Part shown: piece by piece, positions 8,743 to 16,898 of the stretch
Layout: the number at the start of each line of letters is the position of its first letter
Position numbering within the stretch: the first letter of the stretch is position 1
NCBI GenBank assembly: GCA_041398705.1
Contig: JAWKUI010000007.1
Coordinates: forward strand, 1 to 64,000
Direction of reading: 5' to 3'
DNA from: NORP259 sp041398705
GTDB lineage: Bacteria; Planctomycetota; UBA1135; GCA-002686595
Length of the DNA: 64,000 bases
The notes under the pieces: model-generated
Told to the model about the DNA's origin: nothing
What the model saw: only the letters and a program-made list of their open reading frames with translations
The model's database searches: none
Position numbers and translations under genes: made by a program

Positions 8743-9333
8743 ATGAACCCCCTCTCCATCGGCTGCCTGCCCCTGTTGCTCCTGCCCCTCGCCTGCGCCA
8801 CCATCGGGAATCACCCCCACAGCGATTCGGACTGCGGTCCCGAATGCTGCGCAGCGGACGGCTCCAAGGCGGAATGCGGTACTCAAGCGCCCAAGACCCT
8901 GCCCGCGAACCTCGACGCAGAGAAGCGCGAAAAGTTGCTCGGCGCGGTGAAAGCCCTTGAAGGCGACTGGACCAACGAAGACGGCGAACACACGCAGATC
9001 CGCGTCAGCTCGGGCGGCAGCATCGTGCGCGAGATCATGTTCCCCGGCCAGCCCTTCGAGATGACCAACGTCTACCGCCTCGACGGCAACGACCTGTGCG
9101 TCACGCACTTCTGCGCGGTGGGCAACCAACCGCAGATGCGCGCCACCGCCCTAGGCGACGGCGAGATCGCGTTCGCGCCGGACGGCGTAGGCGACTACAA
9201 AGGTCCCTCCGACCTGTACATGGGTTCGCTGGTGCTCGACCTCATGGACGCGGATCACTTCGATCAGGTCTGGACCTCGTTCACCGACGGTGAAGTGGTC
9301 GACACGATGACCATCCACTGGACCCGCGACTGA
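8743..9333 (+). CDS. Predicted lipoprotein with cysteine cluster, unknown function
   Basis: A 196-residue protein with a lipoprotein signal ending in PLAC (Cys18). Shortly after the lipidation site comes a His/Cys-rich stretch (His24, His26, Cys31, Cys35, Cys36, Cys45) that could bind metal or form disulfides. The rest (from about residue 55) is a single compact, probably beta-rich domain starting LEGDWTNEDGE, reminiscent of small DUF1579-type or lipocalin-like domains; that similarity is only an impression. Its stop codon overlaps the next gene's ATG (TGATG), so the two are translationally coupled. It follows the hydrolase gene by 30 nt. Confidence 0.7.
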   Translation: MNPLSIGCLPLLLLPLACATIGNHPHSDSDCGPECCAADGSKAECGTQAPKTLPANLDAEKREKLLGAVKALEGDWTNEDGEHTQIRVSSGGSIVREIMFPGQPFEMTNVYRLDGNDLCVTHFCAVGNQPQMRATALGDGEIAFAPDGVGDYKGPSDLYMGSLVLDLMDADHFDQVWTSFTDGEVVDTMTIHWTRD

Positions 9334-10550
9334 TGCCGAAACCCCTGCCCTTCGTCTGCAGCGCGTGGCTGTGCATGGCCCTGCCTTGGGCCTTGCCGCA
9401 GGAACAAACCGCACCGGAAGTCGCGGCGCTCACCGCGGCGACCTCCGAAACCGATCCCTGGGCCGCCCTCGGCCCGGCGGATTGGGCGGGGTACTTCCCC
9501 GCGGGCGCGATGGAAGGCCGCGGGCTCGACGCTTGGTACGCGAACCGGCACAACGATCGGCGCACCGCGGCCGCGCTGCTCGAAGTGGTGCGCGAGGGAC
9601 TGCACGATTGCACGGCTTCGCGCGACCGGGTGCTCGTCTGGGTCGGCGAGAAGTACATCTGGGAGAAGAACCCCCAGAACCCGCAGGCGATCGAGCTCAT
9701 GTGGCACGCCTCGGACCCGCGCCCGGCGGCGGATGCTTGGGGCACGCGCCACCACGCGGTGTACTTCGGCCTGTCGGTGGTCAAACCCAAAACCCCGGCG
9801 TTGCTCGCGCAGATGGCGCGGCTCGCCATGGCGAGCGAGGATCCGGCCCTGCTCGCGCGCATCGCGTGGGGCTGCAGCGCCGAAGCCGAAGCCCTGATCG
9901 CGCGCTTTGCCCCCTTCGAAGCGGCCCCCGAGCCTTCGGTGGCCGCACGCGCCCAGCTGATGACGGGTTTGCTGCGCGGCAAGGGCAGTGCGTTCCAGTG
10001 GTTCAAGGCGCGCGATGCGGCGCGCCTCGAGCCGCGCTGGAGCGATGACGTCGCGGGGCACAAGGCGCGTTTCGCCGAATGGCCCAGAGACGCGCGCGCG
10101 GCTTGGCTCGCATCGATCGTGAACCGCCGCGACGTGCTCGCGATGGCCGCGGAGGACCTGGACTGGGCCGCGCACCTCGCCCAGGACGGCGATGCGGCGG
10201 TGCGCCAGCAGGTGGCGCGTTTGCTCGGCATGCGGCTCGCGTGCGAACCCGAGCTGCGGGGGCTGGCCGCGTTCGACGCGCTTAGCCAACTGGCGAGCGA
10301 TGCCGACGAAGGCGTGCGGTATGCCGCGCTGTACCACGGGCTCTGCGCGGCTCCCACCGCGCGGCCGGAGTGGATCGGACTGTTGCTGGCGGCGCACCGC
10401 GAGCACGATCACGCCGCGTGGCGGGGTCCGATCGAAGACGCGCTGGCGTACTGCAAGGATGCCGTGCCCGCGGCGCTCGAAGCGTTGGCCGGCGCCCGCG
10501 ATGGCGACGGCGCTTGGACTCCCTGGGCGCGGACCTGGCTCGGCGAATGA
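9333..10550 (+). CDS. Secreted protein with HEAT-like helical repeats, unknown function
   Basis: A 405-residue protein with a signal peptide (hydrophobic to about residue 22, with ALPQ near the cleavage site). The body is rich in Ala, Leu, Trp and Arg, with repeated helix-pair patterns between about residues 140 and 390 that resemble degenerate HEAT repeats. No catalytic motif is seen. The start overlaps the stop of the preceding lipoprotein gene. It is likely a periplasmic or surface scaffold, but the function is unknown. It converges with the minus-strand gene ending at 10561. Confidence 0.65.
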   Translation: MPKPLPFVCSAWLCMALPWALPQEQTAPEVAALTAATSETDPWAALGPADWAGYFPAGAMEGRGLDAWYANRHNDRRTAAALLEVVREGLHDCTASRDRVLVWVGEKYIWEKNPQNPQAIELMWHASDPRPAADAWGTRHHAVYFGLSVVKPKTPALLAQMARLAMASEDPALLARIAWGCSAEAEALIARFAPFEAAPEPSVAARAQLMTGLLRGKGSAFQWFKARDAARLEPRWSDDVAGHKARFAEWPRDARAAWLASIVNRRDVLAMAAEDLDWAAHLAQDGDAAVRQQVARLLGMRLACEPELRGLAAFDALSQLASDADEGVRYAALYHGLCAAPTARPEWIGLLLAAHREHDHAAWRGPIEDALAYCKDAVPAALEALAGARDGDGAWTPWARTWLGE

Positions 10551-10560
10551 TCCGGCGGGC

Positions 10561-11220
10561 TCAGGCCTGTTCCGCCTCGGCCAGATCCTCTTCGGCCAGA
10601 TCCGCTTCGGCAACAGGTTCCGCTTCCGCCGCGCTGCCCGCTTCGCCGGACTCCTGCTCCGATTCCTCGGAACCCTCGCCCTGGGCCGCCGCCGACAGGC
10701 TCTCGTCCTCGTCGACGCCGTCGAAGATCGCCTGCAGGCGCGCGCGCACCTCGGCCATGCGCTCCGGTGTGAAGTCGAACACCTCGACCGTGTGACGCTC
10801 CTCGCTGCGCGGCCGGCGCACGATGAACGACTCGCCCGAGTCGTCGCGCAGGATGCGCTCGAGCTTGACGCGCTTCTTGCGCATCAAGAGCAAGCAGAGC
10901 ACGTACCGCAGTTCGCGCAGGTGCACCTCCTGGCGTTCGGTGAGTTCGATGAACAGGCGCTCGATCGCCTCCATGTCCATCGCCACGGCCTGGTGCTTGT
11001 GCTCCTGGTGCCGGGTGGTCCACCAGAAGCGGTTCCCGTCCCCATCGGCTTCGCTGCCGGGACCGAAACGGCCCGCATCCCAGCAGCCCTGACAGGCATC
11101 CTTGCGCGCGAGCTGGTCCCCGGTCAGGTGCACCATCGAATGGTGCCGTTCCCCGTCCGCAAAGGGTTTCTCGCACACCGAACACGCCGCCTGGCGCGCG
11201 CTGATCTTCCACTGGGCCAT
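10561..11220 (-). CDS. Zinc-ribbon protein with long acidic tail, unknown function
   Basis: A 219-residue, probably cytoplasmic protein. Two CxxC pairs (Cys13/Cys16 and Cys43/Cys46) form a likely zinc ribbon. A helical, charged middle follows (about residues 75-165, including LLLMRKKRVKLERILRDD), then a C-terminal tail of about 55 residues made almost wholly of Glu, Ala, Ser and Gly. Such tails often bind basic partners, but no partner is evident. The start codon lies 6 nt after a TAGGAT hexamer, with no Shine-Dalgarno. The function is not recognised. Confidence 0.7.
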   Translation of the reverse strand: MAQWKISARQAACSVCEKPFADGERHHSMVHLTGDQLARKDACQGCWDAGRFGPGSEADGDGNRFWWTTRHQEHKHQAVAMDMEAIERLFIELTERQEVHLRELRYVLCLLLMRKKRVKLERILRDDSGESFIVRRPRSEERHTVEVFDFTPERMAEVRARLQAIFDGVDEDESLSAAAQGEGSEESEQESGEAGSAAEAEPVAEADLAEEDLAEAEQA

Positions 11221-11226
11221 GGCCCC

Positions 11227-11232
11227 ATCCTA
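11227..11232 (-). promoter_or_regulatory. Candidate -10 element (TAGGAT), leaderless start
   Basis: On the minus strand TAGGAT is followed by 6 nt (GGGGCC) and then the ATG at 11220. If this is the -10 element, transcription begins at the start codon. No -35 element at normal spacing can be seen. Confidence 0.35.
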
Positions 11233-11261
11233 GCCCGGAACCCGTCGCGGATCCCGTTCCT

Positions 11262-11276
11262 GGCCGGTTGCCGGCC
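11262..11276 (-). terminator. Hairpin after HEAT lipoprotein gene
   Basis: Six-base-pair GGCCGG/CCGGCC stem with a 3-nt loop, 12 nt past the stop codon of the minus-strand lipoprotein gene. There is no T-run, so it may be only a 3'-end stabiliser. Confidence 0.35.
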
Positions 11277-11288
11277 TCAAGGCGGGAA

Positions 11289-12254
11289 TCAGCGCGGGGC
11301 GGGGGCGGTCCCCAGGAACCGTTGCAGAATGCCCGGCCGCTCGCGGCTCCACCAAGCGCGCCACTCGGCCACCGTGTGGGCCTGCTTGTTGCGGGTCATG
11401 GCGGTCAGGGCGGCCTGGGTCAGCAGCACGGCAGAAGGGTCCCCGTCGCGCTCGCTGCGCTCCAGGTAGTTGAACAGGGCCGGGAAGGTGCGCGGATCCC
11501 CCAGGCGGGCCAGGCCGTGCACCACGTCCTTGCGCACGTCCAAATCCGCGTCGGCCAGGGCCGGCACGAGGTAACGCGCTGCGTCGGCGGCGGTTTCGGG
11601 GTCGTGGCGACCCCAGCGCGCCATGGCCAGGGCGCATTGGCTGCGCACGATCCAATCGTCGTCGGACTGCAGGCGCGCGCCCAGGGCCGCGCGCACCGCG
11701 GGGTGGTCCAGGCGCGGATCGGCGAAGTCGGGTTGGATCTCGCCCAGGGCTTTGGCCCCGCGGCGCCGCGCCACGGGTTCCTTGCGCTCGAGCAGTCCGA
11801 CCAACGGTGCCACCGCGGGCGTGCCGATCTGCAGCAGCAGGCCCTCCACCGCGACCGGCCCGAGGCCGAGACCGAAGGTCATCACCTCCGCCAACGCCGG
11901 CGCCGAATGCGGACCGAGGTGCACGAGTTCGGCGCCAACCAAGCGATACCGCGGCGACTGGTCCTCGCGCCCCGTGTCCACGTTGCCCGCGGTCAGTTCG
12001 GTGAGCAGATCGTCGATCAGGTTCTCCACGAGGAAGCGCGTGCGGGCCGGATCGGCCAGGGCTGCGTCGCGCAGATCGGGGTACTCGGGCGAACGGGTTT
12101 TCCACGCGCGCCATAGGTCGGCGTACTCCGCGGGCAATTCGTTCAGCGGCGTGAGCTGGGCCGGTTCGGGCTCCGGCGCCGTGCTCTTGCAGGCGACGAG
12201 GGGCAGCAGCAGGGCCAGGGCGAGACCCCGGCGCGGATCAAAGCGGCGATTCAT
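11289..12254 (-). CDS. HEAT-repeat lipoprotein
   Basis: A 321-residue protein with a lipoprotein signal ending in LVAC near residue 22, then HEAT/PBS-lyase-like repeats. Typical helix turns are VAPLVGLLERKEPVARRRGA, RSQCALAMARWG and DLDVRKDVVHGLARLGD. HEAT lipoproteins are probable envelope scaffolds; no enzyme motif is seen. The start chosen is the ATG at 12252-12254, inside the last codons of the upstream glycosyltransferase gene (17-nt overlap); an ATG 15 nt further upstream is possible. It is the last gene of the glycosyltransferase run. Confidence 0.75.
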   Translation of the reverse strand: MNRRFDPRRGLALALLLPLVACKSTAPEPEPAQLTPLNELPAEYADLWRAWKTRSPEYPDLRDAALADPARTRFLVENLIDDLLTELTAGNVDTGREDQSPRYRLVGAELVHLGPHSAPALAEVMTFGLGLGPVAVEGLLLQIGTPAVAPLVGLLERKEPVARRRGAKALGEIQPDFADPRLDHPAVRAALGARLQSDDDWIVRSQCALAMARWGRHDPETAADAARYLVPALADADLDVRKDVVHGLARLGDPRTFPALFNYLERSERDGDPSAVLLTQAALTAMTRNKQAHTVAEWRAWWSRERPGILQRFLGTAPAPR

Positions 12255-13680
12255 CGGGGCGGGGGGCATCTTTGGGAGCGAGCAGCTCCTGATAGTGCTC
12301 GATGTGCTGCTCGGCTACCGCGCGCCAACCGAGCAATTCGGGGGACTTCGGCCGCAGGCGCGCGAGCTGCTCGGGCTCGCGCAGCACCTCGGCCAAACGG
12401 TTGGCCAGGGCGCGCGCATCCCCCATCGGGAAGTGCCAGCCGTCGATGCCGGGGCGCACGAGTTCCGCCATGCCGCCCAGGTCGGACACCAGGCACGGTA
12501 CGCCGAGGGCCAGGGCCTCGTGCAGGATCAGCGGACGGTTCTCGAACCATTGGCTGGGCATCACGAGCAGGTCGGTCTTGCCGAGCAACTCCGCCACCTG
12601 GTTGCGGTTCTGCCGGCCGCGCAACTCGACCATCAACTCCTCCGCCGCCGCGCGCAGCCCTTCGACATAGGGCGGGGCGTGGTTCGTGGGACCGGCGATG
12701 GTGAGTTCGCCGCGCGTGCGCAGTTCGGCCGGCAGGCGGCGCCAGGCCTCGAGCAACAAGTGCGGCCCCTTGATCGGGATCAGCGTGCCGAGGAAGGTGA
12801 TCTGCACCGGGCGCGAACCGATCGTGTTGCGCTCGAGGACCTGGGCGGGCTGCAGGAAGTCCCCTTCCTCCACCCCGGTGGCCACGAGCCGCATGCGGTC
12901 TGCAGGCAGGCCAAAATCGGTCATGCGCTGCATCAGGAAACGCGACGGGCATAGGAAGCGCTGCACGTTCTCCGCCATGGCCGCGCGCATGCCGTCGCGG
13001 CGCGCCTCGGCCCAGCGGGCGCAGGTGGCGATCTGCTCGGCCGCCACCGGGGCGGGGTCCTGCCCGCGGGTCACCGCGGGCCGGCCCGGACCGGCAATGC
13101 GCCGCGCCAGGGGTCCGAGGTCCACGCGCGTGAGCTTGTGCACCATTCCCAAGGTGCGCCCCACGCGCCGTTGTTTGTCCCCCTGGGCCCAGGCCACGTG
13201 GGGAATGCAAGTGCCGCAGCGCTGCGTATCGACCACCTCACAAACGCTGCCGTCGGCATGCACCAGTTGCCCCATCGCCGCGCACTCGACGTTGTAGTCG
13301 TGCAGGGTGAAGAGCACCGCGCGCGCCTTCGCCCGGGCCAAGGCGAGGCAACCGACCGACAGGTACATCAGGTGCTGGAAGTGCACCACCTCGGGCTGGA
13401 ACTCGTCCAGCACCTCGGCGAAGCGCGCGTCGATGCCCGGGTGGTTCCAGGTCTCCTCGAAACGCGTGTGGAACAGGTTCTGCACGAGCTCGAAGACCTG
13501 CAGGCCCTGCCAACCGTGCCGCTCGATGCGCAGGTTGGCGCGCCCCACGTGTTTGCCCGTGTGCAGCACCGCCACCTCGTGGCCGAGGGACAGGAGGCCC
13601 TTGGCGAGTTCCGAGGCGTACACCTCCACTCCCGCGGAATGGGCGGGCGGAAAGAGGTGGCTGACGATCAGGATGCGCAT
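12238..13680 (-). CDS. Glycosyltransferase, GT4 (GT-B fold)
   Basis: A 480-residue retaining-type glycosyltransferase. The N-terminal Rossmann domain begins MRILIVSHLFPPAHSAGVEV, typical of GT4 acceptor domains. The C-terminal nucleotide-sugar domain has HEALALGVPCLVSDLGGMAE, including the conserved Glu of the EX7E-type motif. A central insertion with several cysteines (about residues 160-240; CEVV, CGTC and a later Cys) is seen in some GT4 proteins. No membrane segment is apparent. It lies 17 nt after an SRPBCC-like membrane protein gene and overlaps the HEAT lipoprotein gene. Sugar and acceptor are unknown; a surface polysaccharide is inferred from the neighbouring glycosyltransferases. Confidence 0.88.
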   Translation of the reverse strand: MRILIVSHLFPPAHSAGVEVYASELAKGLLSLGHEVAVLHTGKHVGRANLRIERHGWQGLQVFELVQNLFHTRFEETWNHPGIDARFAEVLDEFQPEVVHFQHLMYLSVGCLALARAKARAVLFTLHDYNVECAAMGQLVHADGSVCEVVDTQRCGTCIPHVAWAQGDKQRRVGRTLGMVHKLTRVDLGPLARRIAGPGRPAVTRGQDPAPVAAEQIATCARWAEARRDGMRAAMAENVQRFLCPSRFLMQRMTDFGLPADRMRLVATGVEEGDFLQPAQVLERNTIGSRPVQITFLGTLIPIKGPHLLLEAWRRLPAELRTRGELTIAGPTNHAPPYVEGLRAAAEELMVELRGRQNRNQVAELLGKTDLLVMPSQWFENRPLILHEALALGVPCLVSDLGGMAELVRPGIDGWHFPMGDARALANRLAEVLREPEQLARLRPKSPELLGWRAVAEQHIEHYQELLAPKDAPRPDESPL

Positions 13681-13697
13681 GGGCGAAGCGCGGCGGA

Positions 13698-14324
13698 TCA
13701 GGAGTCTTTCGGCTCGGGCGCTTGCGTGGGAGGTTCCGTTGTTTCGCCCGCAGCGTTGCCCGCAGCGTCACCGGCTGCATCCCCTTCCGGGGCCGGTGCA
13801 GGCGGCGCGGTCACCGCAGTCGCCAAGCCCTCGAGGCTCTTCTCGAAGGTCGGCCCGATCGACTTCTCCGCCAGGAACTTGAAGTACCGGCTCCAGGGGG
13901 TCGCCATCTCGCCCGTGATCGTCATCGTCACCCGCAGGCCACCGGGATCGTCCTGATACTCGACCGCGCCTTGCGTGTGCACGCGGTTGCCGTCCAAGTC
14001 CAGCTGGAACTGGATGCCCGTCTCCGGGTTGCTGGTCAAGATCTCGAGCCGCGCCGGTTTGATATCGCCGAGTCCGCCCCACACCCACACTTGACCGGAA
14101 CCCGTCTCGCTGCCTTCGAAGCTCGAGGGGGTTTCGCTCTCCGCCGGCGGCTTCAGGGCCGACCAGACGGGCCAGGTGCGCAAATCGTTGATGCGGGCGT
14201 GCACGGCGACGCGATCCGCTGCGATGACGCGATCGCGCGTGACGGTGTAGTGGTCCGGCAGGAAGAATCCCCCCAGGTAGGTGCCGAGGAGCAGCAGCAG
14301 GAAGGCGAACACGAACTTCATCAT
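13698..14324 (-). CDS. Membrane-anchored SRPBCC/polyketide-cyclase-like protein
   Basis: A 208-residue protein with one N-terminal membrane segment (about residues 3-22). A domain resembling the SRPBCC (START-like) fold follows, with the opening ADRVAVHARINDLRTWPVW and a C-terminal helix KSIGPTFEKSLEGLATAV; many such proteins are annotated as polyketide cyclases. The tail is rich in Ala, Pro, Gly and Glu. The ATG at 14322-14324 is chosen; the ATGs at 14321 and 14336 are alternatives. A TAGGAT hexamer lies 10 nt upstream. The ligand is unknown. It sits among glycosyltransferase genes. Confidence 0.7.
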   Translation of the reverse strand: MMKFVFAFLLLLLGTYLGGFFLPDHYTVTRDRVIAADRVAVHARINDLRTWPVWSALKPPAESETPSSFEGSETGSGQVWVWGGLGDIKPARLEILTSNPETGIQFQLDLDGNRVHTQGAVEYQDDPGGLRVTMTITGEMATPWSRYFKFLAEKSIGPTFEKSLEGLATAVTAPPAPAPEGDAAGDAAGNAAGETTEPPTQAPEPKDS

Positions 14325-14334
14325 GGCGGCGACC

Positions 14335-14340
14335 ATCCTA
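14335..14340 (-). promoter_or_regulatory. Candidate -10 element (TAGGAT)
   Basis: TAGGAT on the minus strand, 10 nt before the ATG at 14324, in the 76-nt gap after the upstream glycosyltransferase gene. It could start an internal transcript with almost no leader. No clear -35. Confidence 0.3.
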
Positions 14341-14400
14341 CCCCGCCGCCCGCCGGGGTTCGCCCCTCGGGAAGGGGGAATCGGGCGCTGCGAAGCTCGC

Positions 14401-15510
14401 TCAGATGGGAATGCGTCCCGCCAGCGCCCACCAGGCGCGCAGGCACACGTCGAGCAGCCCGACCGCCTTCTTGAGCAGCCCCGAACGGGCCACGGCCGGG
14501 GTGACCGTCAGGGGGCCGCCGTGCAGCAGCTTGCGGTCGGAGATCACGGCGTGGGCGCGCAAGAAGCGGCGCCGTTCGAGGCTCTCGGGCAGCAGGCGGA
14601 AGAACTCCCATTTGCCGCGGAACCAGTGGCCCAGGGCCTTCTGTTTGATCGCAAACGCGAGCCAGAAGCACTCGTAGAGGGCGAGGCCCGGCGCCGACAG
14701 CACGAGGGTGCGCAGCCGGTGGCAGCGCAGCAGGTACAACCAGCGGTTGCGCGAGTGGAAGAACACGCGGCGGCCGGGATAACTTGGGCCGTCGCGGAAG
14801 GAGATGCCGGCCGTGCCCTCGTCGTGCAGCACGATTGCATCTTCGACGCTCAGGATCGTGCGCCCGGTGCGGCGCAGGCGCATCGACAAGTCCAGGTCTT
14901 CGAAGAGGATGAAGTACCGCTCATCGTAGCCCCCGAGGCCGAGCACCGCTTCGGTGTCCATGAGCAGGCACACCGCGATGGCCACATCGACCGGTTCGAT
15001 GCCGGTGCCCTCGGCTTCGGCGATCGGACGGTAGAAGTTGCGCAGGGCGATCAGGCCGCCGTAGTGCAGGAATCCCCCGTCGTAGTGCACGCGGTCGCGC
15101 TCGGCGGAAAACACGCTGCGCGGCTGCAGGATCACCGGCTGGCGCTCGTCCCCCGCGGCGGCCACGAGCTTGACCAGCATGTCGGGCGTTACGATGGCGT
15201 CGTTGTCGAGGGTCAGCACCCAGCGGCAGGCGGCCGCGCGGTACCCCGCGTTGCGCGCTTTGGCCGGGCCGCCGTTGTCGGGCATCGCCACCAGGCGCAC
15301 CTGTGGAAACCGCGCGGCGATGAACTCGCGGCTTCCGTCGGTGGACAGGTTGTCCACCACGACGATCTCCGCGAGCTGATCCCCGAGGTCCACCAGGGCC
15401 CCCAAGCAACGCTCGAGGTACGCCATGCCGTTGTAGTTGCAGACCACCGCCGAGATCTCACCCAGCTCGGGCCGCTCGCCGCCCCGTTTCGCCTCGCTCG
15501 CGCCGCCCAT
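14401..15510 (-). CDS. Glycosyltransferase, GT2 (GT-A fold)
   Basis: A 369-residue GT2-family inverting glycosyltransferase. The GT-A domain shows AVVCNYNGMAYLERCL, VVVDNLSTDGS, the metal/nucleotide-binding DNDA in LTLDNDAIV, and EDLDLSMRLRRTG, as in rhamnosyltransferase-like GT2 enzymes. The C-terminal part carries amphipathic helices suggesting membrane association. It begins 4 nt after the stop of another GT2 gene, so the two form one transcription unit. The product is probably involved in surface glycan assembly; the sugar is unknown. Confidence 0.88.
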   Translation of the reverse strand: MGGASEAKRGGERPELGEISAVVCNYNGMAYLERCLGALVDLGDQLAEIVVVDNLSTDGSREFIAARFPQVRLVAMPDNGGPAKARNAGYRAAACRWVLTLDNDAIVTPDMLVKLVAAAGDERQPVILQPRSVFSAERDRVHYDGGFLHYGGLIALRNFYRPIAEAEGTGIEPVDVAIAVCLLMDTEAVLGLGGYDERYFILFEDLDLSMRLRRTGRTILSVEDAIVLHDEGTAGISFRDGPSYPGRRVFFHSRNRWLYLLRCHRLRTLVLSAPGLALYECFWLAFAIKQKALGHWFRGKWEFFRLLPESLERRRFLRAHAVISDRKLLHGGPLTVTPAVARSGLLKKAVGLLDVCLRAWWALAGRIPI

Positions 15511-15514
15511 TCGA

Positions 15515-16891
15515 TCAATCCAGCGGCAGTTCGAAGTCCTCGGCCCGCACCGGCGCCCGGTGCTTCAGGCAATACGGCACGTTCCAAAGCACGCTGAAAC
15601 CCGCGCGGCAGAGCACCCACCAGGCCCCCTTGGTCTCGCGGATCGAACGGCCGATGCCGATCGTGCCGGTGGCGTCGCTGACCGCCCCGGATTCTTCCGC
15701 GGCCTTGGAGCGCAGCAGCACCTTCGAGAAGACCTGGAACGGCATGCGCGCAAGGTCCTTCGCGGGCGCGTACTTGAGCATCGACAGCCACGCGTTGCGC
15801 GCGTGGAAGTACAGGCTGCGCTTGCCCATCTTGATGCCGAACGGCGTCTTGTGGTATGCGATGGCTTTGGGGAACTGCAATACGCGGTACCCCAGATTGA
15901 GCAGGCGGCAGGTCAGGTCCCGTTCGTTGCCGTAGATAAACAGCCGCACGTCGTAGTACCCCGCCTTGGCGATCGCTGCGCTGCGCGCCAGGCTCGCGCA
16001 ACCGCGGAACGTGCTCATGTAGCGCTCGGAGTTGATCTCGGGCGAGTTCTTGTAACTCTCGGGCATGCCCGGCTCGACGATCTTGGTGGACACGATCGCC
16101 GTCGTCGCGGGTTCGGCCAGCAGGCGCTGGCGCGCAAGGGCCAGCCAATTCGCCGGCAGGACCACGTCATCGTCGAGGATGGCCGTCAGCTCGCTCAGCG
16201 CGCACGAGAAGCCGATGTTGAAGGTCTCGCAGGCCCCGTACTTGTCGTGCGGCATGATCACGATGCGCACGCGCGGGAAACGCCGGCGCACCTCGGCCAC
16301 GGTTTCGTCGCGCGAGGCGTTGTCCACCAGCACGATCTCAGCGAAGGGTTCGACCTGGGCGCGCAGGGCCTCGAGGTTGGCGCACACGTCTTCGCACTTG
16401 TTCCAGGTGGACACGACGGCGGTGGCGGTGGGTCCGGGCACCTCGGGCAGCAAGCGGCGCAGGGCGAACAGGGCGCTCGCCATGGGACGCGTCCAGTGCG
16501 CCTTGTCGGCGCCGAAGTCGAGCACCACTTGACCGGTGAGCCCCTGGCCGACCGCCGACAGGGCGGCCCACAGCAGCGCGCTTTCGTCGCGGAGCTGCGC
16601 GGCATCGGTGGGCACCGCGAGCACGATCCAATCGGGGTTCTGGGCCTGCAATCGTTCGCGCAGACTCGCCACCAAGCCCGGTTGCGCGCACAGGGTGCCC
16701 GCGCCCCAGGGCCCGGCGCCGCCGATGGTCTCCCCCGCCGCGGCGTCGACGGCACACCAAGTTTCGACCTCGGCGCCGCCCAGGCGCGCATCGAGGCGGG
16801 ACCGCAAGGATCCGGCCTGCGCATCCGAAGTGCACAGGATCAACACCCGCCGGGGATCGGGCAGCGCAGCGAGGGCGGAAAGGTCGGGCAT
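15515..16891 (-). CDS. Two-part protein with GT2 glycosyltransferase domain
   Basis: A 458-residue protein. Residues 1 to about 150 form a Rossmann-like or regulatory region of unknown type (RRVLILCTSDAQAGSLRSR). From about residue 155 it is a GT2 domain: ATAVVSTWNKCEDVCANLEA, IVLVDNASRDETV, the DxD-like LDDDVVLP, and ERDLTCRLLNLGYRVLQFP. The enzyme should transfer a sugar from a nucleotide donor. The N-terminal extra domain is not usual for GT2 proteins. It lies between two other glycosyltransferase genes with gaps of 4 and 7 nt. Confidence 0.85.
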   Translation of the reverse strand: MPDLSALAALPDPRRVLILCTSDAQAGSLRSRLDARLGGAEVETWCAVDAAAGETIGGAGPWGAGTLCAQPGLVASLRERLQAQNPDWIVLAVPTDAAQLRDESALLWAALSAVGQGLTGQVVLDFGADKAHWTRPMASALFALRRLLPEVPGPTATAVVSTWNKCEDVCANLEALRAQVEPFAEIVLVDNASRDETVAEVRRRFPRVRIVIMPHDKYGACETFNIGFSCALSELTAILDDDVVLPANWLALARQRLLAEPATTAIVSTKIVEPGMPESYKNSPEINSERYMSTFRGCASLARSAAIAKAGYYDVRLFIYGNERDLTCRLLNLGYRVLQFPKAIAYHKTPFGIKMGKRSLYFHARNAWLSMLKYAPAKDLARMPFQVFSKVLLRSKAAEESGAVSDATGTIGIGRSIRETKGAWWVLCRAGFSVLWNVPYCLKHRAPVRAEDFELPLD

Positions 16892-16898
16892 GGCGTCG

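Noticed and set aside
5427..9129. Very long open frame on the minus strand opposite the hydrolase and lipoprotein genes, running into rsmH
   Set aside because: GC-rich shadow of the plus-strand genes. The translation is low-complexity and only its last part (from 5376) is the real RsmH.
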